The notes: generated by a model from the letters alone, not told the origin. Shown: positions 16,335 to 25,556, counted from the first letter of the stretch. The stretch is 64,000 nucleotides of DNA from G963675935 sp963803125 (GCA_963803125.1 CAWDLR010000003.1:1860001-1924000); one strand, 5' to 3'. Translations and numbers: made by a program.

Positions 16335-17750
16335 ATGCGTTGTCGAGCCCTTGGCTTCTGGTCGGTCGTGCTAACGACGGCGGGAATTCTGCTGGTTGCT
16401 GCCTGGTCGAGCGTGGCCCAGACCATCAACAACAACAACAACAACACTAGTAGCACCGGCGGAGGCACAAATAATACGGCCGGCGTCGCCATAGACGCCG
16501 AGGGCGTGCTGCGGGTGAAGACCTTCGGCGATCCCGGCGGACAGCTCATGCGCGAGCGAATCGCCGCCGCCAAGGCCAGTCTCGGGCCGAAGTTGGCATC
16601 TTACAGCAAAATGCGCAAGGTGTCGTTGAATCGGCTGGAGCAGGCGATCATTGATCATCAAGACACGATCAGCGACGAAATGCGATATCTCGCCGGCTTG
16701 CAGCGGGTCCGCTACGTCTTTTATTATCCCGAGACTAAGGACATTGTCTTGGCCGGCCCGGCTGAAGGCTGGGCGGCGGATGCCTCCGGCCGAGTTGTCG
16801 GCATCGGCACCGGCCGGCCCGTCGTGCAGTTGCAAGACCTGGTGGCGGCGTTGCGGGCGTTTCCGCCCAGCGGCGATAAGACCGCGCTGATCGGCTGCTC
16901 GATCAATTCGACTCCCGAAGGCCAGATCGCCTTGCAGCAATTCATGCGGTCCGTTCACCTCGTCGGCGTTCCCAGCCTTGCCCAACGGCAAGCGATCGCC
17001 GAGGGCGTGCGCACCAGCCTCGGCCTGCAAATCGTGACCGTCAACGGCGTCTCGCCGAAAACCCACTACGCTCAAGTGCTCGTCGAGGCCGATTACCGCA
17101 TGAAACTGATCGGCATCGGGCTGGAGACGCCGCCGGTCAGGCTGATTAGCTACGCCGAGCGCGCCGGCCGCAGCGACGGCCACAACGCCATGCGGCGATG
17201 GTTCTTCGTGCCCGACTACAAGTGCGTCTGCCAAAGCGAGGACAAGCTGGCGATGGAACTGGTCGGCGACGGCGTGAAACTGGTCGGCGAGGACGAAGTG
17301 GTGATGGCCAGCGGCGAGCGCAGGGCCTCGATCGGGCGCAAGAGCAAGGCCAGCCAGGCCTTCACCACCACTTTCACCAAGAAGTATCCCGAACTGGCCG
17401 AGCGCTCGCCGGTCTATGCCGAATTGCGGAATCTCGTCGACCTGGCGATTGCCGCGGCCTACATCCAGGAACAGGGGTACTTCGAGAAGTCCGATTGGAA
17501 GATGCCGTTCTTCGGCAGCGAGCAGGAATACCCCATCGAAGTCTACAGCGTTCCCAAGACGGTGGAGTCGGCCGTCAACGCGCTGTGGAAAGGGCAGACG
17601 CTCTTCACGCCCGTCGGCGGCGGGGTGACCATCGAGGCGACCCAGGCCCTGAAGGACGACAATCTGCTGGCCGACAAGAAAGGCCAGGTCGGCAAGACCC
17701 GCGAAGGCGTGAAGCCCAAACTGGCCAAGGGCCAGTGGTGGTGGGATTAA
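16335..17750 (+). CDS. Exported DUF1598-like planctomycete protein
   Basis: 471 residues. An N-terminal signal peptide (GFWSVVLTTAGILLVAAWSSVAQ) is followed by an Asn-rich linker (INNNNNNTSSTGGG) and a long conserved region (LAGLQRVRYVFYYPETKDIVLAGPAEGW; GCSINSTPEGQIALQQFM; MRRWFFVPDYKCVCQSEDKLAMELVG). I remember this pattern as DUF1598, known almost only from planctomycetes, with no established function. The Lys-rich C-terminus (KPKLAKGQWWWD) is probably outside the domain. Export to the periplasm is likely; no neighbour suggests a pathway. Confidence 0.78.
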   Translation: MRCRALGFWSVVLTTAGILLVAAWSSVAQTINNNNNNTSSTGGGTNNTAGVAIDAEGVLRVKTFGDPGGQLMRERIAAAKASLGPKLASYSKMRKVSLNRLEQAIIDHQDTISDEMRYLAGLQRVRYVFYYPETKDIVLAGPAEGWAADASGRVVGIGTGRPVVQLQDLVAALRAFPPSGDKTALIGCSINSTPEGQIALQQFMRSVHLVGVPSLAQRQAIAEGVRTSLGLQIVTVNGVSPKTHYAQVLVEADYRMKLIGIGLETPPVRLISYAERAGRSDGHNAMRRWFFVPDYKCVCQSEDKLAMELVGDGVKLVGEDEVVMASGERRASIGRKSKASQAFTTTFTKKYPELAERSPVYAELRNLVDLAIAAAYIQEQGYFEKSDWKMPFFGSEQEYPIEVYSVPKTVESAVNALWKGQTLFTPVGGGVTIEATQALKDDNLLADKKGQVGKTREGVKPKLAKGQWWWD

Positions 17751-17756
17751 CTCGGT

Positions 17757-19385
17757 TCAACCGCTTACGGCTTCGCGCTTAGCCGCTTGCGGTTTCGCAC
17801 CGCAGACCACTACCCGCAGGTCGCACACGTTCGTCTGCGTCGGACCTGTCTTCAGCAACGCGCCGAGCGGCGCGAAAAAGCGGTAGGCGTCGTTGCGGGC
17901 GAGAAAATCGGCCGGATCGAGGCGCTTTTCGCGGGCGGCTGCCAGAACGTCGGCGTCCAATAGTGCCCCGGCGGCGTCGGTCGGTCCGTCTTCGCCGTCG
18001 CTGCCGCCTGAGAGAAGCGCGATCCCTTTCGCCCCGTCGTCGAACAGTTGCAGCAGCGCGGCCAGCACCAACTGCTGATTTCGCCCGCCCAGTCCGCGGC
18101 GCGACGATTCCACCAGTTTCACCACCGGTTCGCCACCGCTGATGAAGCAACCGGGCCGGCGATGTTGGGGCGGCAGTTGGTTCTCATGTTTGGGCGGCAG
18201 TTGAACTGCCGCCCCAACGTCCGCATTTAGCGGCCGACGGCACGTCGGCCCGATGCCGGCTCGCATCTGCAAGCCCTTCTCCGCCAAATCGCGGCCGACC
18301 TCTTCCGCTGGCCCTTCCGAGTGCGTTGCGCTCGCAGCAGCGACCGAGTAGCCAAGCCGCTCGGCCTCGCTGGCGGCGGCGGCGACGGCGGTGGCGTTGT
18401 TGGCGAGGATGATATTTCGCACGAATTGCGGTCCAATATCGTCACGCATCACGCCGGCGTCATTCCCCCGTTTAGCCCCGGCGTCCACGCCGGGTTCCTG
18501 CGCCGCGTGGACGCGGCGGCTAAACGGATCATGGGCAATCAGCCCGCGTTCGAGGTATTCCACCGCCGCCGGGGCGATATTCGCTTCGCGCACCCCGAAT
18601 CGTTCGAGCACGTCGAGCGCGGCCTGCGGCGTCGATGTGTCGGGCACCGTCGGGCCGGAGGCGATAACGTCCAGCGGGTCGCCGAGCACGTCGGAGATAA
18701 TCAGCGAGATCAGCCGTCCGGCGCGGCACGCCCGCAACAGCCCGCCCCCTTTGATGCGGCTGAGCTGCTTTCGCACCGTATTGAGTTGTTCGATGTTCGC
18801 CCCGGCGGCGCTGAGATGCCGCGTTATCGCCAGCTTGTCGGCCAAGGTGACGCCTTCGACCGGGGCCGGCATCAGCGCCGAGCCGCCGCCGGAGAGCAGG
18901 CAAAGGCAAAGATCATCCTGCCCGAGCGATTCGACCAGCCGCAGGATTTCCATCGAGCCGGCCACACCCTCGGCCGTCGGTTCGTTGACGCCCATCGGCC
19001 GCGCGGCGTGCAGATGGATGGGGCCAGCGTGGTGGGGCAGACATTCTTGTCTGCCAACCTGGCTGCGAAATGCACGGCGACTTTCCTGGCAGACAAGAAT
19101 GTCTGCCCCACCGGGCACGTTGACCCAGCCAGTGAGCTGCTTTTCCTCTATAATCCTTGCTCCGAGGGCCGTTTCCACCGCCGCGGCCATGCCGGCCCCC
19201 GCCTTGCCGCCGCCAACGACGACGATCCGGCCGACCGCGTCGAGCGGGATCGCCTCGTCGCCGACAAGCAGCGATTGGCCGTCAACGCGAAGCCACTGCG
19301 GCACAAGCCGCTCAGGCAACACGGCATCAACGCCCGCCCGCCAGATTTGCAGGGCGTCACGGCGGAGTTCGGCGGCAGTGGGCAT
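17757..19385 (-). CDS. Glycerate 2-kinase (GckA/TtuD, MOFRL type) carrying three in-frame repeat insertions
   Basis: 542 residues from ATG 19385 (MPTAAELRRDALQIW). Family motifs: VVVGGGKAGAGMA, LCLLSGGGSALMPAP, LNTVRKQLSRIKGGGL, SDVLGDPLDVIASGPTVPD, and the C-terminal MOFRL part with GGRNQQLVLAALL and LLSGGSDGEDGPTDAAGA. It phosphorylates D-glycerate to 2-phosphoglycerate. Relatives are about 450 residues long; the excess of about 90 equals three tracts encoded by palindromes of families B (19031), D (18468) and C (18164). All three keep the frame and lie between conserved blocks. The last residues and stop come from a family L repeat. The frame is open upstream to 19520, but that part is a family H repeat. 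Confidence 0.88.
   Translation of the reverse strand: MPTAAELRRDALQIWRAGVDAVLPERLVPQWLRVDGQSLLVGDEAIPLDAVGRIVVVGGGKAGAGMAAAVETALGARIIEEKQLTGWVNVPGGADILVCQESRRAFRSQVGRQECLPHHAGPIHLHAARPMGVNEPTAEGVAGSMEILRLVESLGQDDLCLCLLSGGGSALMPAPVEGVTLADKLAITRHLSAAGANIEQLNTVRKQLSRIKGGGLLRACRAGRLISLIISDVLGDPLDVIASGPTVPDTSTPQAALDVLERFGVREANIAPAAVEYLERGLIAHDPFSRRVHAAQEPGVDAGAKRGNDAGVMRDDIGPQFVRNIILANNATAVAAAASEAERLGYSVAAASATHSEGPAEEVGRDLAEKGLQMRAGIGPTCRRPLNADVGAAVQLPPKHENQLPPQHRRPGCFISGGEPVVKLVESSRRGLGGRNQQLVLAALLQLFDDGAKGIALLSGGSDGEDGPTDAAGALLDADVLAAAREKRLDPADFLARNDAYRFFAPLGALLKTGPTQTNVCDLRVVVCGAKPQAAKREAVSG
17761..17799. repeat. Family L repeat forming the 3' end of the glycerate kinase gene
   Basis: CCGCTTACGGCTTCGCG and CCGCTTGCGGTTTCGCA in tandem. 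On the minus strand they encode the tail AKPQAAKREAVSG, and the stop codon lies at their edge. Confidence 0.65.
18164..18218. repeat. Family C palindrome inside glycerate kinase (insertion 3)
   Basis: GTTGGGGCGGCAGTTG, a 9-base spacer, then GGGCGGCAGTTGAACTGCCG closing with CCCCAAC. On the minus strand it encodes VGAAVQLPPKHENQLPPQH within the kinase. Confidence 0.9.
18468..18527. repeat. Family D palindrome inside glycerate kinase (insertion 2)
   Basis: CCGTTTAGCC ... GGCTAAACGG with inner GGCGTCCACGCC and CGCCGCGTGGACGCGGCG; 60 bp, a multiple of three. It encodes FSRRVHAAQEPGVDAGAKR on the minus strand. Confidence 0.92.
19031..19112. repeat. Family B paired palindrome inside glycerate kinase (insertion 1)
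   Basis: Perfect 25-base arms (19031-19055 and 19088-19112) around 32 bases. On the minus strand it encodes GGADILVCQ ... GRQECLPHH inside the kinase. Confidence 0.95.
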
Positions 19386-19467
19386 GACGTGATCCGTGGA
19401 AACACTGTTTACCGGCTGTGGGCTGAAGTCAGGACTACGAACCTGAGTTCGGCAGAAGTTCTCGTCG

Positions 19468-19604
19468 GTAATAGCCGGCGGGCAACGCCCCGCCGGTGAA
19501 CTGCCAGCAGATTGAAGCAAGTCGAATGGTCAAGAAGGCGGGGATTGGTAAGGTGTTGATCTCGCCCGCACTCCACCGGCGGGGCGTTGCCCGCCGGCTA
19601 TTAC
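19468..19604. repeat. Paired palindrome, family H, perfect 31-bp arms
   Basis: Arms 19468-19498 and 19574-19604 are perfectly complementary and contain the core GCCGGCGGGC-aac-GCCCCGCCGG. It separates the glycerate kinase start from the transporter stop. A decayed relative is at about 29030-29070. Confidence 0.93.
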
Positions 19605-19631
19605 CGCTCGTCTTCTTATCCTGAACTCGGG

Positions 19632-21629
19632 TTACGAATCCTCCTCCCCCTCGTGCATCCATCGCTTCAGCAGCGGAACCAGGCAGAAGCACAACAGCGC
19701 GGCGACGCCGGAAGCGATGGCGATGATGCCGAAAACGTCGCCATAGACGCGAACCGTTTTGACCGGGGCGGGCACCACGGCGCCGACCTCCGTGAATTGC
19801 GCGATCACGCCGCTAAGGAACTCGCCAATCGCGGTGGTGAGGAACCAGCCGCCAATTACCGTGCTGACAAGATGGGCGGGCGAGAGTTTGGTAATCATCG
19901 AGAGTCCCACCGGCGACAGGCACAACTCGCCGGTGGTGTGCAGCAGGTAGGCCAGCAACAGCCATTCGACGCCGACGATACCGCGGGCGTCGGCCGTGCG
20001 GGCGCCGTACCAAAGCGCCACGAATCCGAGCCCCAATTGCAGCAGGCCGAGGGCGAATTTGAACGGCGTGCTCGGTTCAAGCTTGCGCGTGCCCAAGAAC
20101 GTCCAAAGGGCCGAAAAGGGCAGGGCCAGCAAGAGAATGTAGACCGAGTTGACCGACTGGAACGCGCTTGCGGCGATTTCGTCGTCGCGGTGGGCGATAG
20201 TCATTCCGACGTTGTCGTCGGCCACCTTCCAGTTGATACGAAAATCGAGATGGTCCTTGTTCTCTTCACGAAGTTTGCTGAGCACGTCGAGCGTAAAGAG
20301 TTGCCCGCCGTTGTGATAGCCGAGCTGCTTTTGCGTGGGCTCGATCTTGATGGTTTTTCCGACGTCGGCGGTGGTGATTGCTTTCGTATCCTTGCCGCCG
20401 AAGACCCGCTCGACGTTTCGATCGGTGAAGTTGTTCATTGAACTGCCTGCCTGTTCGTAGAAAGCGAAGAAGATCAGGCAGAAGAGGAAGAGGATCAGCA
20501 CGACGCCCAGTCGCTGCCGCGCGATCTTGTCGAGGCGGAACAGTTCGTACATCAGATAGCCGTAGGCCAGCAACGCGGCCAGCGAGAGCACAACGCCAGC
20601 CGGCGTACTGACCTGCCTGAGCACCACGCCGTACACGGCGGTTGCGGTGTTCTCGCTGCCTTCGAGACCCTTGAGATAATCCTCCGGCACAAAGCTGTAG
20701 GGACGATTGTCCGCCATCAGCGGAGCGCCGCCGGAGACGAGCAACACGGACAACGGGACGATTAGCAGCGTGACGAGGTAGACAGCCCACTCGACCGGTA
20801 GAATGCCGGCCAGGGGCTTTTTCAGCCGCGCCGGATTGGGCAGGGCGCCGGCGGCGGCGGGCAGGCCGCCGCGCTCGATTGCGAGAATCGCGATCGTCGC
20901 CGATACAAGCGTGGCGACGGCGACGGAGATATTCACCACGGTGGATGCCAAATCTGCGGGACAGAAATGTACCAATCCGGCAGCCGCCGCGAGCGCGCCG
21001 GCGCCGACGACGACCTGCGCGACCCGCGGCGGTGCGACAAAGGTAACTAGGCCCGTCAACATGCCGATGGCCGCTAGTCCGAAGCCCCATCCCCAACCGT
21101 AGTTTTCGCCGATGACGCCGCACAGAAGCGGCGCGATGGCCGCGCCCAGATTGATGCCCATGTAGAAGATGGTGAAACCACCGTCGCATTTCTCCGGAAA
21201 GTCGCGATAGAGGACGCCGACCATGTTCGAGATGTTCGGCTTGAAGAAACCGTTGCCGACGATCAGAAGCCCCAATCCGGTGAAGAACAGGAGCGAGTTG
21301 GAGAAGACCAAGAGCGTGGAGCCGGTGGCCATCAGCGCACCGCCGACGATCACCGACCGCCGCGAGCCCAGCAGCCGGTCGGCCAGCATCCCGCCGAAGA
21401 ACGGCATCATGTAGACCAGGGCGACGTACGCGCCGTAAACGGTATAGGCGTCGCTGTCCTTATAGCTCAAGAAGCCCTTGGTGAGATAAAGGATCAGCAG
21501 CGCCCTCATGCCGTAGAAAGTGAACCGCTCCCACATCTCGGCGAAGAAGAGCGTGTACAGACCGACGGGGTGTCCGAAAAGCGTGGCCTGGTGGGCGAGA
21601 GTCTGGGGGCCGGGGGTCGGTTGGCTCAT
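19632..21629 (-). CDS. POT/PTR-family proton-dependent peptide transporter
   Basis: 665 residues with 12 or more membrane segments. Signature features: FFAEMWERFTFYGMRALLIL (the ExxERF proton/peptide motif), GNGFFKPNISNMVG, and FTIFYMGINLGAAIAPLLCG. Family members import di- and tripeptides driven by protons. The protein is longer than bacterial DtpA (about 500) because of a long central loop (about 340-470) and an extra C-terminal hydrophobic pair. It is encoded on the same strand as the M2 peptidase, which may supply peptides. Confidence 0.88.
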   Translation of the reverse strand: MSQPTPGPQTLAHQATLFGHPVGLYTLFFAEMWERFTFYGMRALLILYLTKGFLSYKDSDAYTVYGAYVALVYMMPFFGGMLADRLLGSRRSVIVGGALMATGSTLLVFSNSLLFFTGLGLLIVGNGFFKPNISNMVGVLYRDFPEKCDGGFTIFYMGINLGAAIAPLLCGVIGENYGWGWGFGLAAIGMLTGLVTFVAPPRVAQVVVGAGALAAAAGLVHFCPADLASTVVNISVAVATLVSATIAILAIERGGLPAAAGALPNPARLKKPLAGILPVEWAVYLVTLLIVPLSVLLVSGGAPLMADNRPYSFVPEDYLKGLEGSENTATAVYGVVLRQVSTPAGVVLSLAALLAYGYLMYELFRLDKIARQRLGVVLILFLFCLIFFAFYEQAGSSMNNFTDRNVERVFGGKDTKAITTADVGKTIKIEPTQKQLGYHNGGQLFTLDVLSKLREENKDHLDFRINWKVADDNVGMTIAHRDDEIAASAFQSVNSVYILLLALPFSALWTFLGTRKLEPSTPFKFALGLLQLGLGFVALWYGARTADARGIVGVEWLLLAYLLHTTGELCLSPVGLSMITKLSPAHLVSTVIGGWFLTTAIGEFLSGVIAQFTEVGAVVPAPVKTVRVYGDVFGIIAIASGVAALLCFCLVPLLKRWMHEGEEDS

Positions 21630-21678
21630 GGGGCCTCGCTCGGTCTATTACTCACAGTCTGTCCATCAGCCGCGCCAG

Positions 21679-21706
21679 GTTGGGGTGGCAGTTCAACTGC
21701 CACCCC
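21679..21706. repeat. Single family C palindrome
   Basis: One arm only (GGGGTGGCAG-ttca-CTGCCACCCC), between the peptidase stop and the transporter start. Confidence 0.85.
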
Positions 21707-21728
21707 ATTGATGGCCTCGCTCGGTCTG

Positions 21729-23486
21729 TTACTTGATGTCTTCGGCGAACGCTTTGGGGTTGAGATCTTCGCCGGTGGCGTGGCGGGTCAACTGGTTCCA
21801 GTTCAGCGTCAGGCCCGGGGCGTAGACACGCTGCCGCATGAACTCGCCGGCCCGCTTGTTGCCGACGTAGATCGCCCCGGCCGGATTCGTGCCCGGCATG
21901 ATCGCGTGGATCAGAGCGTGATGCACCTGGGAAGCGAACAACTCGCCCATCATGTAGTTGTGGTAGTAGACCGGTGCGCCGACGAAATGATACTTGGCGG
22001 CAAAATCGGGCTCGTCGCGGCCCGCCGGACGCTTCACCTCCTGGTATTTCTCGACCAAATCCCACCACAGCTTGTTCAGGTCCTGGCCGGGATTCGCGTA
22101 CAACTCGCGCTCGAAGCGGAACATGACCTGGCACCAGCGGGAGAAGATCAGCAGGCGATTGCGCTGCAACCTGGCCGCCGCCGCCCGAAACTGCTGGGGA
22201 TCGGGCACTTTCGCCCCCATCGCTTGCAGCCAATCGACGTTCTGGGCAAAACGCTCGAACATCATCGCCACGCCCTCGGTCGTCAGCGGATGGGCCTCGA
22301 CCCGCAGGGCATAGGGGAGCGAGTGCGGGATGTACTTGCTGTATGTCGCATGGCCCAACTCGTGCAGCGTCGTGGCCAGCCACTCGCGGCCGGGGACGAT
22401 GTTCACCAGGATGCGGACGTTGTTGCCCGTGCGGTCGATGTCGGTCTCGAAGGCGTGCGGGCACTTCCCTGGCTGCTCGTAGAGGCTGCTGCGGGCGAGA
22501 ACGTCGTCGATCGGCATTCCGATGCCCCGGTAGAACTGGCGGCAGACCTTCAACGTGTCGATCGGCTTGTAGACCGACTCGGGCAGATCGCCCAGCACGG
22601 CGGGGACTTCGGCGAAATATGGGTCGTGGTAGTGCCACGGCCGAAGCTCGGCCACCGCGATGCCGCAGTTCTTGGCCAGGGCGGCGTCGATCTCGGCCTT
22701 CGCCTTGTGGTAGGGCTCGCGGGTCAGGGCGTCGATCTCGTCGAAGAGCCGAAGCACCTGCTCTTCGCTCTGCTCGTTCAAGTAGAGCTGCATGGCGTGA
22801 AAGTCGGAGAAGCCGAGTTTGCGGGCGGCTTCGTTCCGCAGGGCGACCACGGCCTTGAGATCGGCCAACACCGCCCGGCCGATCGACATGCGTGCTTCCC
22901 AGGCGGCCTTCCGCTGGTTCGAGTCGCGCGACTCGACCAGGATCTTGCTAATGTCGTTTTCCGTCAGCTTCTTCCCGCCCACGTCGTAGCGGTAGACGTT
23001 GAACTCGCGCTCGACCGCGTTCGACTTGGCCGAGATCTTCTTGAGCAATTCGGGAGGGACCTGCCGGCCGAGAAACTCCAGGTAGAGGACGTCGATTTCT
23101 CGGCTCAAGAGCGGATCGCGCACGCCTGAGTCCTTGATCGCCTTTAGTTCGGCGAAGCGCTTGGCATCGGCCAGCGACGCGTCGAGTTTGTCTTCGGCGG
23201 CCTGCTTCGCGGCGAAGTCGGCCTCTTTGCCGCTGACGTTGGCGAGCCACGAGAGCCAACCAGCCTCGATTTCCAGCGGGCGGATGCTGGCCTCGTAGTA
23301 CGCGACGAACTTCCTGGCCTGGGCGTCGGTTCCCCGGTCTTTTTCGCCGACCGTTGGCTGAGATGCCGAAGCAGGCCGGCGTCTCCGCAAAAACCCCCGG
23401 CTTCCATCCTGGGCCATTGCCGAATCGGCGAACAGCACTCCCAATGCGATAAGAACCAATGCAGTTCTGACGGGCAGCGTAAGCAT
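21729..23486 (-). CDS. M2-family (angiotensin-converting enzyme-like) zinc metallopeptidase, exported
   Basis: 585 residues: a signal peptide (VRTALVLIALGVLFADSAMA), then an all-helical body with zinc motif HELGH (first His about residue 375) and a downstream Glu in TEGVAMMFERF as likely third ligand. PVYYHNYMMGELFASQ near the C-terminus is typical of the M2 dipeptidyl carboxypeptidase family. Likely role: release of dipeptides from the C-terminus of peptides in the periplasm. GGGAG lies at good distance before ATG. It may feed the peptide transporter next to it (inference from adjacency). Confidence 0.88.
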   Translation of the reverse strand: MLTLPVRTALVLIALGVLFADSAMAQDGSRGFLRRRRPASASQPTVGEKDRGTDAQARKFVAYYEASIRPLEIEAGWLSWLANVSGKEADFAAKQAAEDKLDASLADAKRFAELKAIKDSGVRDPLLSREIDVLYLEFLGRQVPPELLKKISAKSNAVEREFNVYRYDVGGKKLTENDISKILVESRDSNQRKAAWEARMSIGRAVLADLKAVVALRNEAARKLGFSDFHAMQLYLNEQSEEQVLRLFDEIDALTREPYHKAKAEIDAALAKNCGIAVAELRPWHYHDPYFAEVPAVLGDLPESVYKPIDTLKVCRQFYRGIGMPIDDVLARSSLYEQPGKCPHAFETDIDRTGNNVRILVNIVPGREWLATTLHELGHATYSKYIPHSLPYALRVEAHPLTTEGVAMMFERFAQNVDWLQAMGAKVPDPQQFRAAAARLQRNRLLIFSRWCQVMFRFERELYANPGQDLNKLWWDLVEKYQEVKRPAGRDEPDFAAKYHFVGAPVYYHNYMMGELFASQVHHALIHAIMPGTNPAGAIYVGNKRAGEFMRQRVYAPGLTLNWNQLTRHATGEDLNPKAFAEDIK

Positions 23487-23601
23487 GGCATTTCTCCCGA
23501 AATTGGTGCAAACAACCCCTCTATGCTAAGGGAGCGATGAAACCGCCGCAAGAGGATGAGAAACCAGAGGCGCGGCAACGAATTATGGCAGTCGCAGCCA
23601 A

Positions 23602-23676
23602 CCGTTTGGCCGCCGCGTCCGCGCGGCGCCGCATTTACTGGCGATTCTGCGCCGCGTGGACGCGGCGGCCAAACGG
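23602..23676. repeat. Paired palindrome, family D
   Basis: CCGTTTGGCCGCCGCGTCC...  and the inverse GGACGCGGCGGCCAAACGG, with inner CGCGGCG pairing. It lies between the divergent ends of the M2 peptidase and GrpB genes. Confidence 0.92.
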
Positions 23677-23695
23677 TTTTTCCACTTATCCCAAC

Positions 23696-24232
23696 TTATC
23701 CCAACACCTCCTTGATGAACTCCCCCTTGAGCCGACAATACTCGAGGGAATCGGTCACGCCGGCGGCGAGGATCTCGCGTTTGCGGGCGACATAAGCGTG
23801 CAGCAACTCCGGGTCGGCCCGCAGACAGGCGCGGAAGAACCGCATCTCGTCCACTTCGGGCGAATCGGCGGGAATGACGTGAAGGTGGACCAGGAACATC
23901 TCACCATCCTGGGCGAACGACCCCTGCCGCATCGGGCGAGTTTCGGGAAATGCGTCCTCGCCCGTCTGACGCTGAAAACCCAGCCTGTCGAGAAGTTGCT
24001 TGACAGCCGGCGTCTCCTCGCTGCTGGCGGCGATCATCAGATCGACGACCCCCTTCCCGGCACAGCCCGGCACGGCAGTGCTGCCAACGTGTTCCACGCT
24101 GAGCCGGGGAAGATGCTCGCGAATGATCGCAACGATCGAGCGGGCGACCTCCGCGGCTCGGGGGTCATATCCTACGCATAGCGGCGGACGGATCACGTAG
24201 TCGCCGATGACCGGTCGAACGTGCTCGAACAT
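23696..24232 (-). CDS. GrpB/UPF0157-family nucleotidyltransferase-like protein
   Basis: 178 residues, the usual length of the family. Key segments: VEHVGSTAVPGCAGKGVVDLMIA (nucleotidyltransferase-like Gly-Ser plus acidic strand), FLVHLHVI and the C-terminal YCRLKGEFIKEVL. The fold suggests nucleotide transfer, but the physiological reaction is not known. I chose ATG 24232, with GGGAG 8 bases upstream, over an opening at 24310 without a ribosome site. No partner gene is evident. Confidence 0.82.
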   Translation of the reverse strand: MFEHVRPVIGDYVIRPPLCVGYDPRAAEVARSIVAIIREHLPRLSVEHVGSTAVPGCAGKGVVDLMIAASSEETPAVKQLLDRLGFQRQTGEDAFPETRPMRQGSFAQDGEMFLVHLHVIPADSPEVDEMRFFRACLRADPELLHAYVARKREILAAGVTDSLEYCRLKGEFIKEVLG

Positions 24233-24411
24233 GGGGCGACTCCCGGCGTCGGTCTGTTGCGTGGCGGCGAGAAATCGTCGTGATGCGTGGCGGCCAGCCC
24301 GTCGCCACACCAGACGGCGTCTGGCCCGCGATTATAGACCATTGCCATCTGTCGCGGTAGCATGACCGACGGTTGGGGCGACACTTGAGCTGGGATCCTA
24401 ACTTATTGGCG

Positions 24412-24484
24412 CCGTTTAGCCGGCGGGCTTGCCCGCCGCGCTGGAATGCCGACCCGCGCGGCGGGCAAGCCCGCCGGCCAAACC
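24412..24484. repeat. Paired palindrome, D/H hybrid type
   Basis: GTTTAGCCGGCGGGCTTGCC... and its inverse ...GGCAAGCCCGCCGGCCAAAC. The outer bases resemble family D and the inner GCCGGCGGGC resembles family H. Confidence 0.88.
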
Positions 24485-24519
24485 CCGTGCTGCGAGGCAT
24501 CATCCCGACGGACGGCCGG

Positions 24520-24568
24520 GCAAGAAAATGCCCGAGGGCCGGTCTCAGGGGGGCGAGACCGACCCTCG
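24520..24568 (-). terminator. Rho-independent terminator of the Spy-like gene
   Basis: On the minus strand a 14-bp stem (CGAGGGTCGGTCTC / GAGACCGGCCCTCG, one G-U pair) with an 8-base loop, followed by a short T-rich run (ATTTTCTT). It lies about 47 bases past the stop. Confidence 0.7.
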
Positions 24569-24614
24569 TGCAACAGACTGCCCCGCTGTCGAAGCGGCTA
24601 GGCAACGACAGAAT

Positions 24615-25157
24615 CTAGTTGACTTGCGATGACTGCTGGCCATTCCCGCCGCCGTTGCGATTTCCGCGCCGTCCGCGATTCCCGCGGGCCTTTTTCAGCG
24701 TTGCCTGCTGATCGGGGGTGAGAATCTGGTTGACCTTGCCCATGATCTCTTTATTCAGCGTCCGGCTTGCCTTCTGGGCGTCCGCCAGCTTGGCCTTCTG
24801 GGCGTCGGTGAGCTTCATGGCCGCTTGAGCAGCGTCCCGCACCTCCGCACCGTGTTTGCCCGCAGCCCGGGCCGCCTGGGCGGCCTCGCGGCTGGCCTTT
24901 CTCTGCTCTGCGGTGATCACTTTACCGCGGGTCTCGGCAAGCTCTTTCAGCTTCGGGGAATACTGCTTCTGCAACTCGGCCAGTTTCGTCTTCTGGTCGG
25001 CAGTCAGGTTCAAATCCTTGTTGTTTGTCACCCATTCGATTACCGAACGGTCCCCCGCCTGACGCCGATGTCCCCGGGTGTTCTGCTGGGCCGACAGGCT
25101 CTCGACGAAAACAAGCGACGCAATCACCGCCAATGCAATACTCGCAAACCTCAACAT
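24615..25157 (-). CDS. Exported Spy/CpxP-like helical protein
   Basis: 180 residues: a signal peptide (MLRFASIALAVIASLVFVESLSAQ) and a Lys/Ala/Gln-rich helical body with two LT-x-x-Q motifs (NLTADQKTKLAELQKQY and ILTPDQQATLKKA), as in the Spy/CpxP group of periplasmic chaperones and sensors. The C-terminus is low-complexity (RGNRGRRGNRNGGGNGQQ). ATG 25157 has AAAGGAGAG upstream. A periplasmic stress or chaperone role is a family-level guess. A terminator follows. Confidence 0.72.
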   Translation of the reverse strand: MLRFASIALAVIASLVFVESLSAQQNTRGHRRQAGDRSVIEWVTNNKDLNLTADQKTKLAELQKQYSPKLKELAETRGKVITAEQRKASREAAQAARAAGKHGAEVRDAAQAAMKLTDAQKAKLADAQKASRTLNKEIMGKVNQILTPDQQATLKKARGNRGRRGNRNGGGNGQQSSQVN

Positions 25158-25556
25158 ACGACTCTCCTTTGACCAAGATCGTTCAAGACCGCTGCACATG
25201 GGATGTCGGACAACTCTTGCCGCCCGTAGTGACTAAACCCCGACTCGCGGCAATTGTTTCGCCAAGCGAAACTGGTTTTATTCGGTTGGCCTGCCCAAGA
25301 GCTAGACAGCTCATGCAAGAACATTTGGCAGGTGTCTCGCCTCCGAGGCGATCGCGATCCGATTGATAAGGCCTCAACCCTAAGTCTTCTGGTGACTTAT
25401 CGTTGCTGCCCGACAATTATCGAGCACTGCGGCACCGTCTTTGCAGAACGCGGCGGAGCATTGTAGAGTATGCCTGTGGGCCGTGCCAATCTACCGGCTA
25501 CACGCGGAGCGTACCGAAGGAATCCAATGTACCACTCACACAAAAAGGAGGGGATA
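25158..25556. other. Intergenic region between Spy-like gene and glnA
   Basis: 399 bases between divergent genes, so it should hold both promoters. I see only short inverted stretches (for example TTTCGCCAAGCGAAA near 25258) and no convincing riboswitch or repeat. Confidence 0.4.

Noticed and set aside
21570..23129. Plus-strand open frame of 519 codons opposite the M2 peptidase
   Set aside because: Shadow frame; starts in the transporter gene and crosses a repeat; no recognisable domain.
25158..25556. Possible riboswitch or glnA-type RNA upstream of glutamine synthetase
   Set aside because: I could not find the conserved core of any known glutamine or other riboswitch by eye; only short hairpins.
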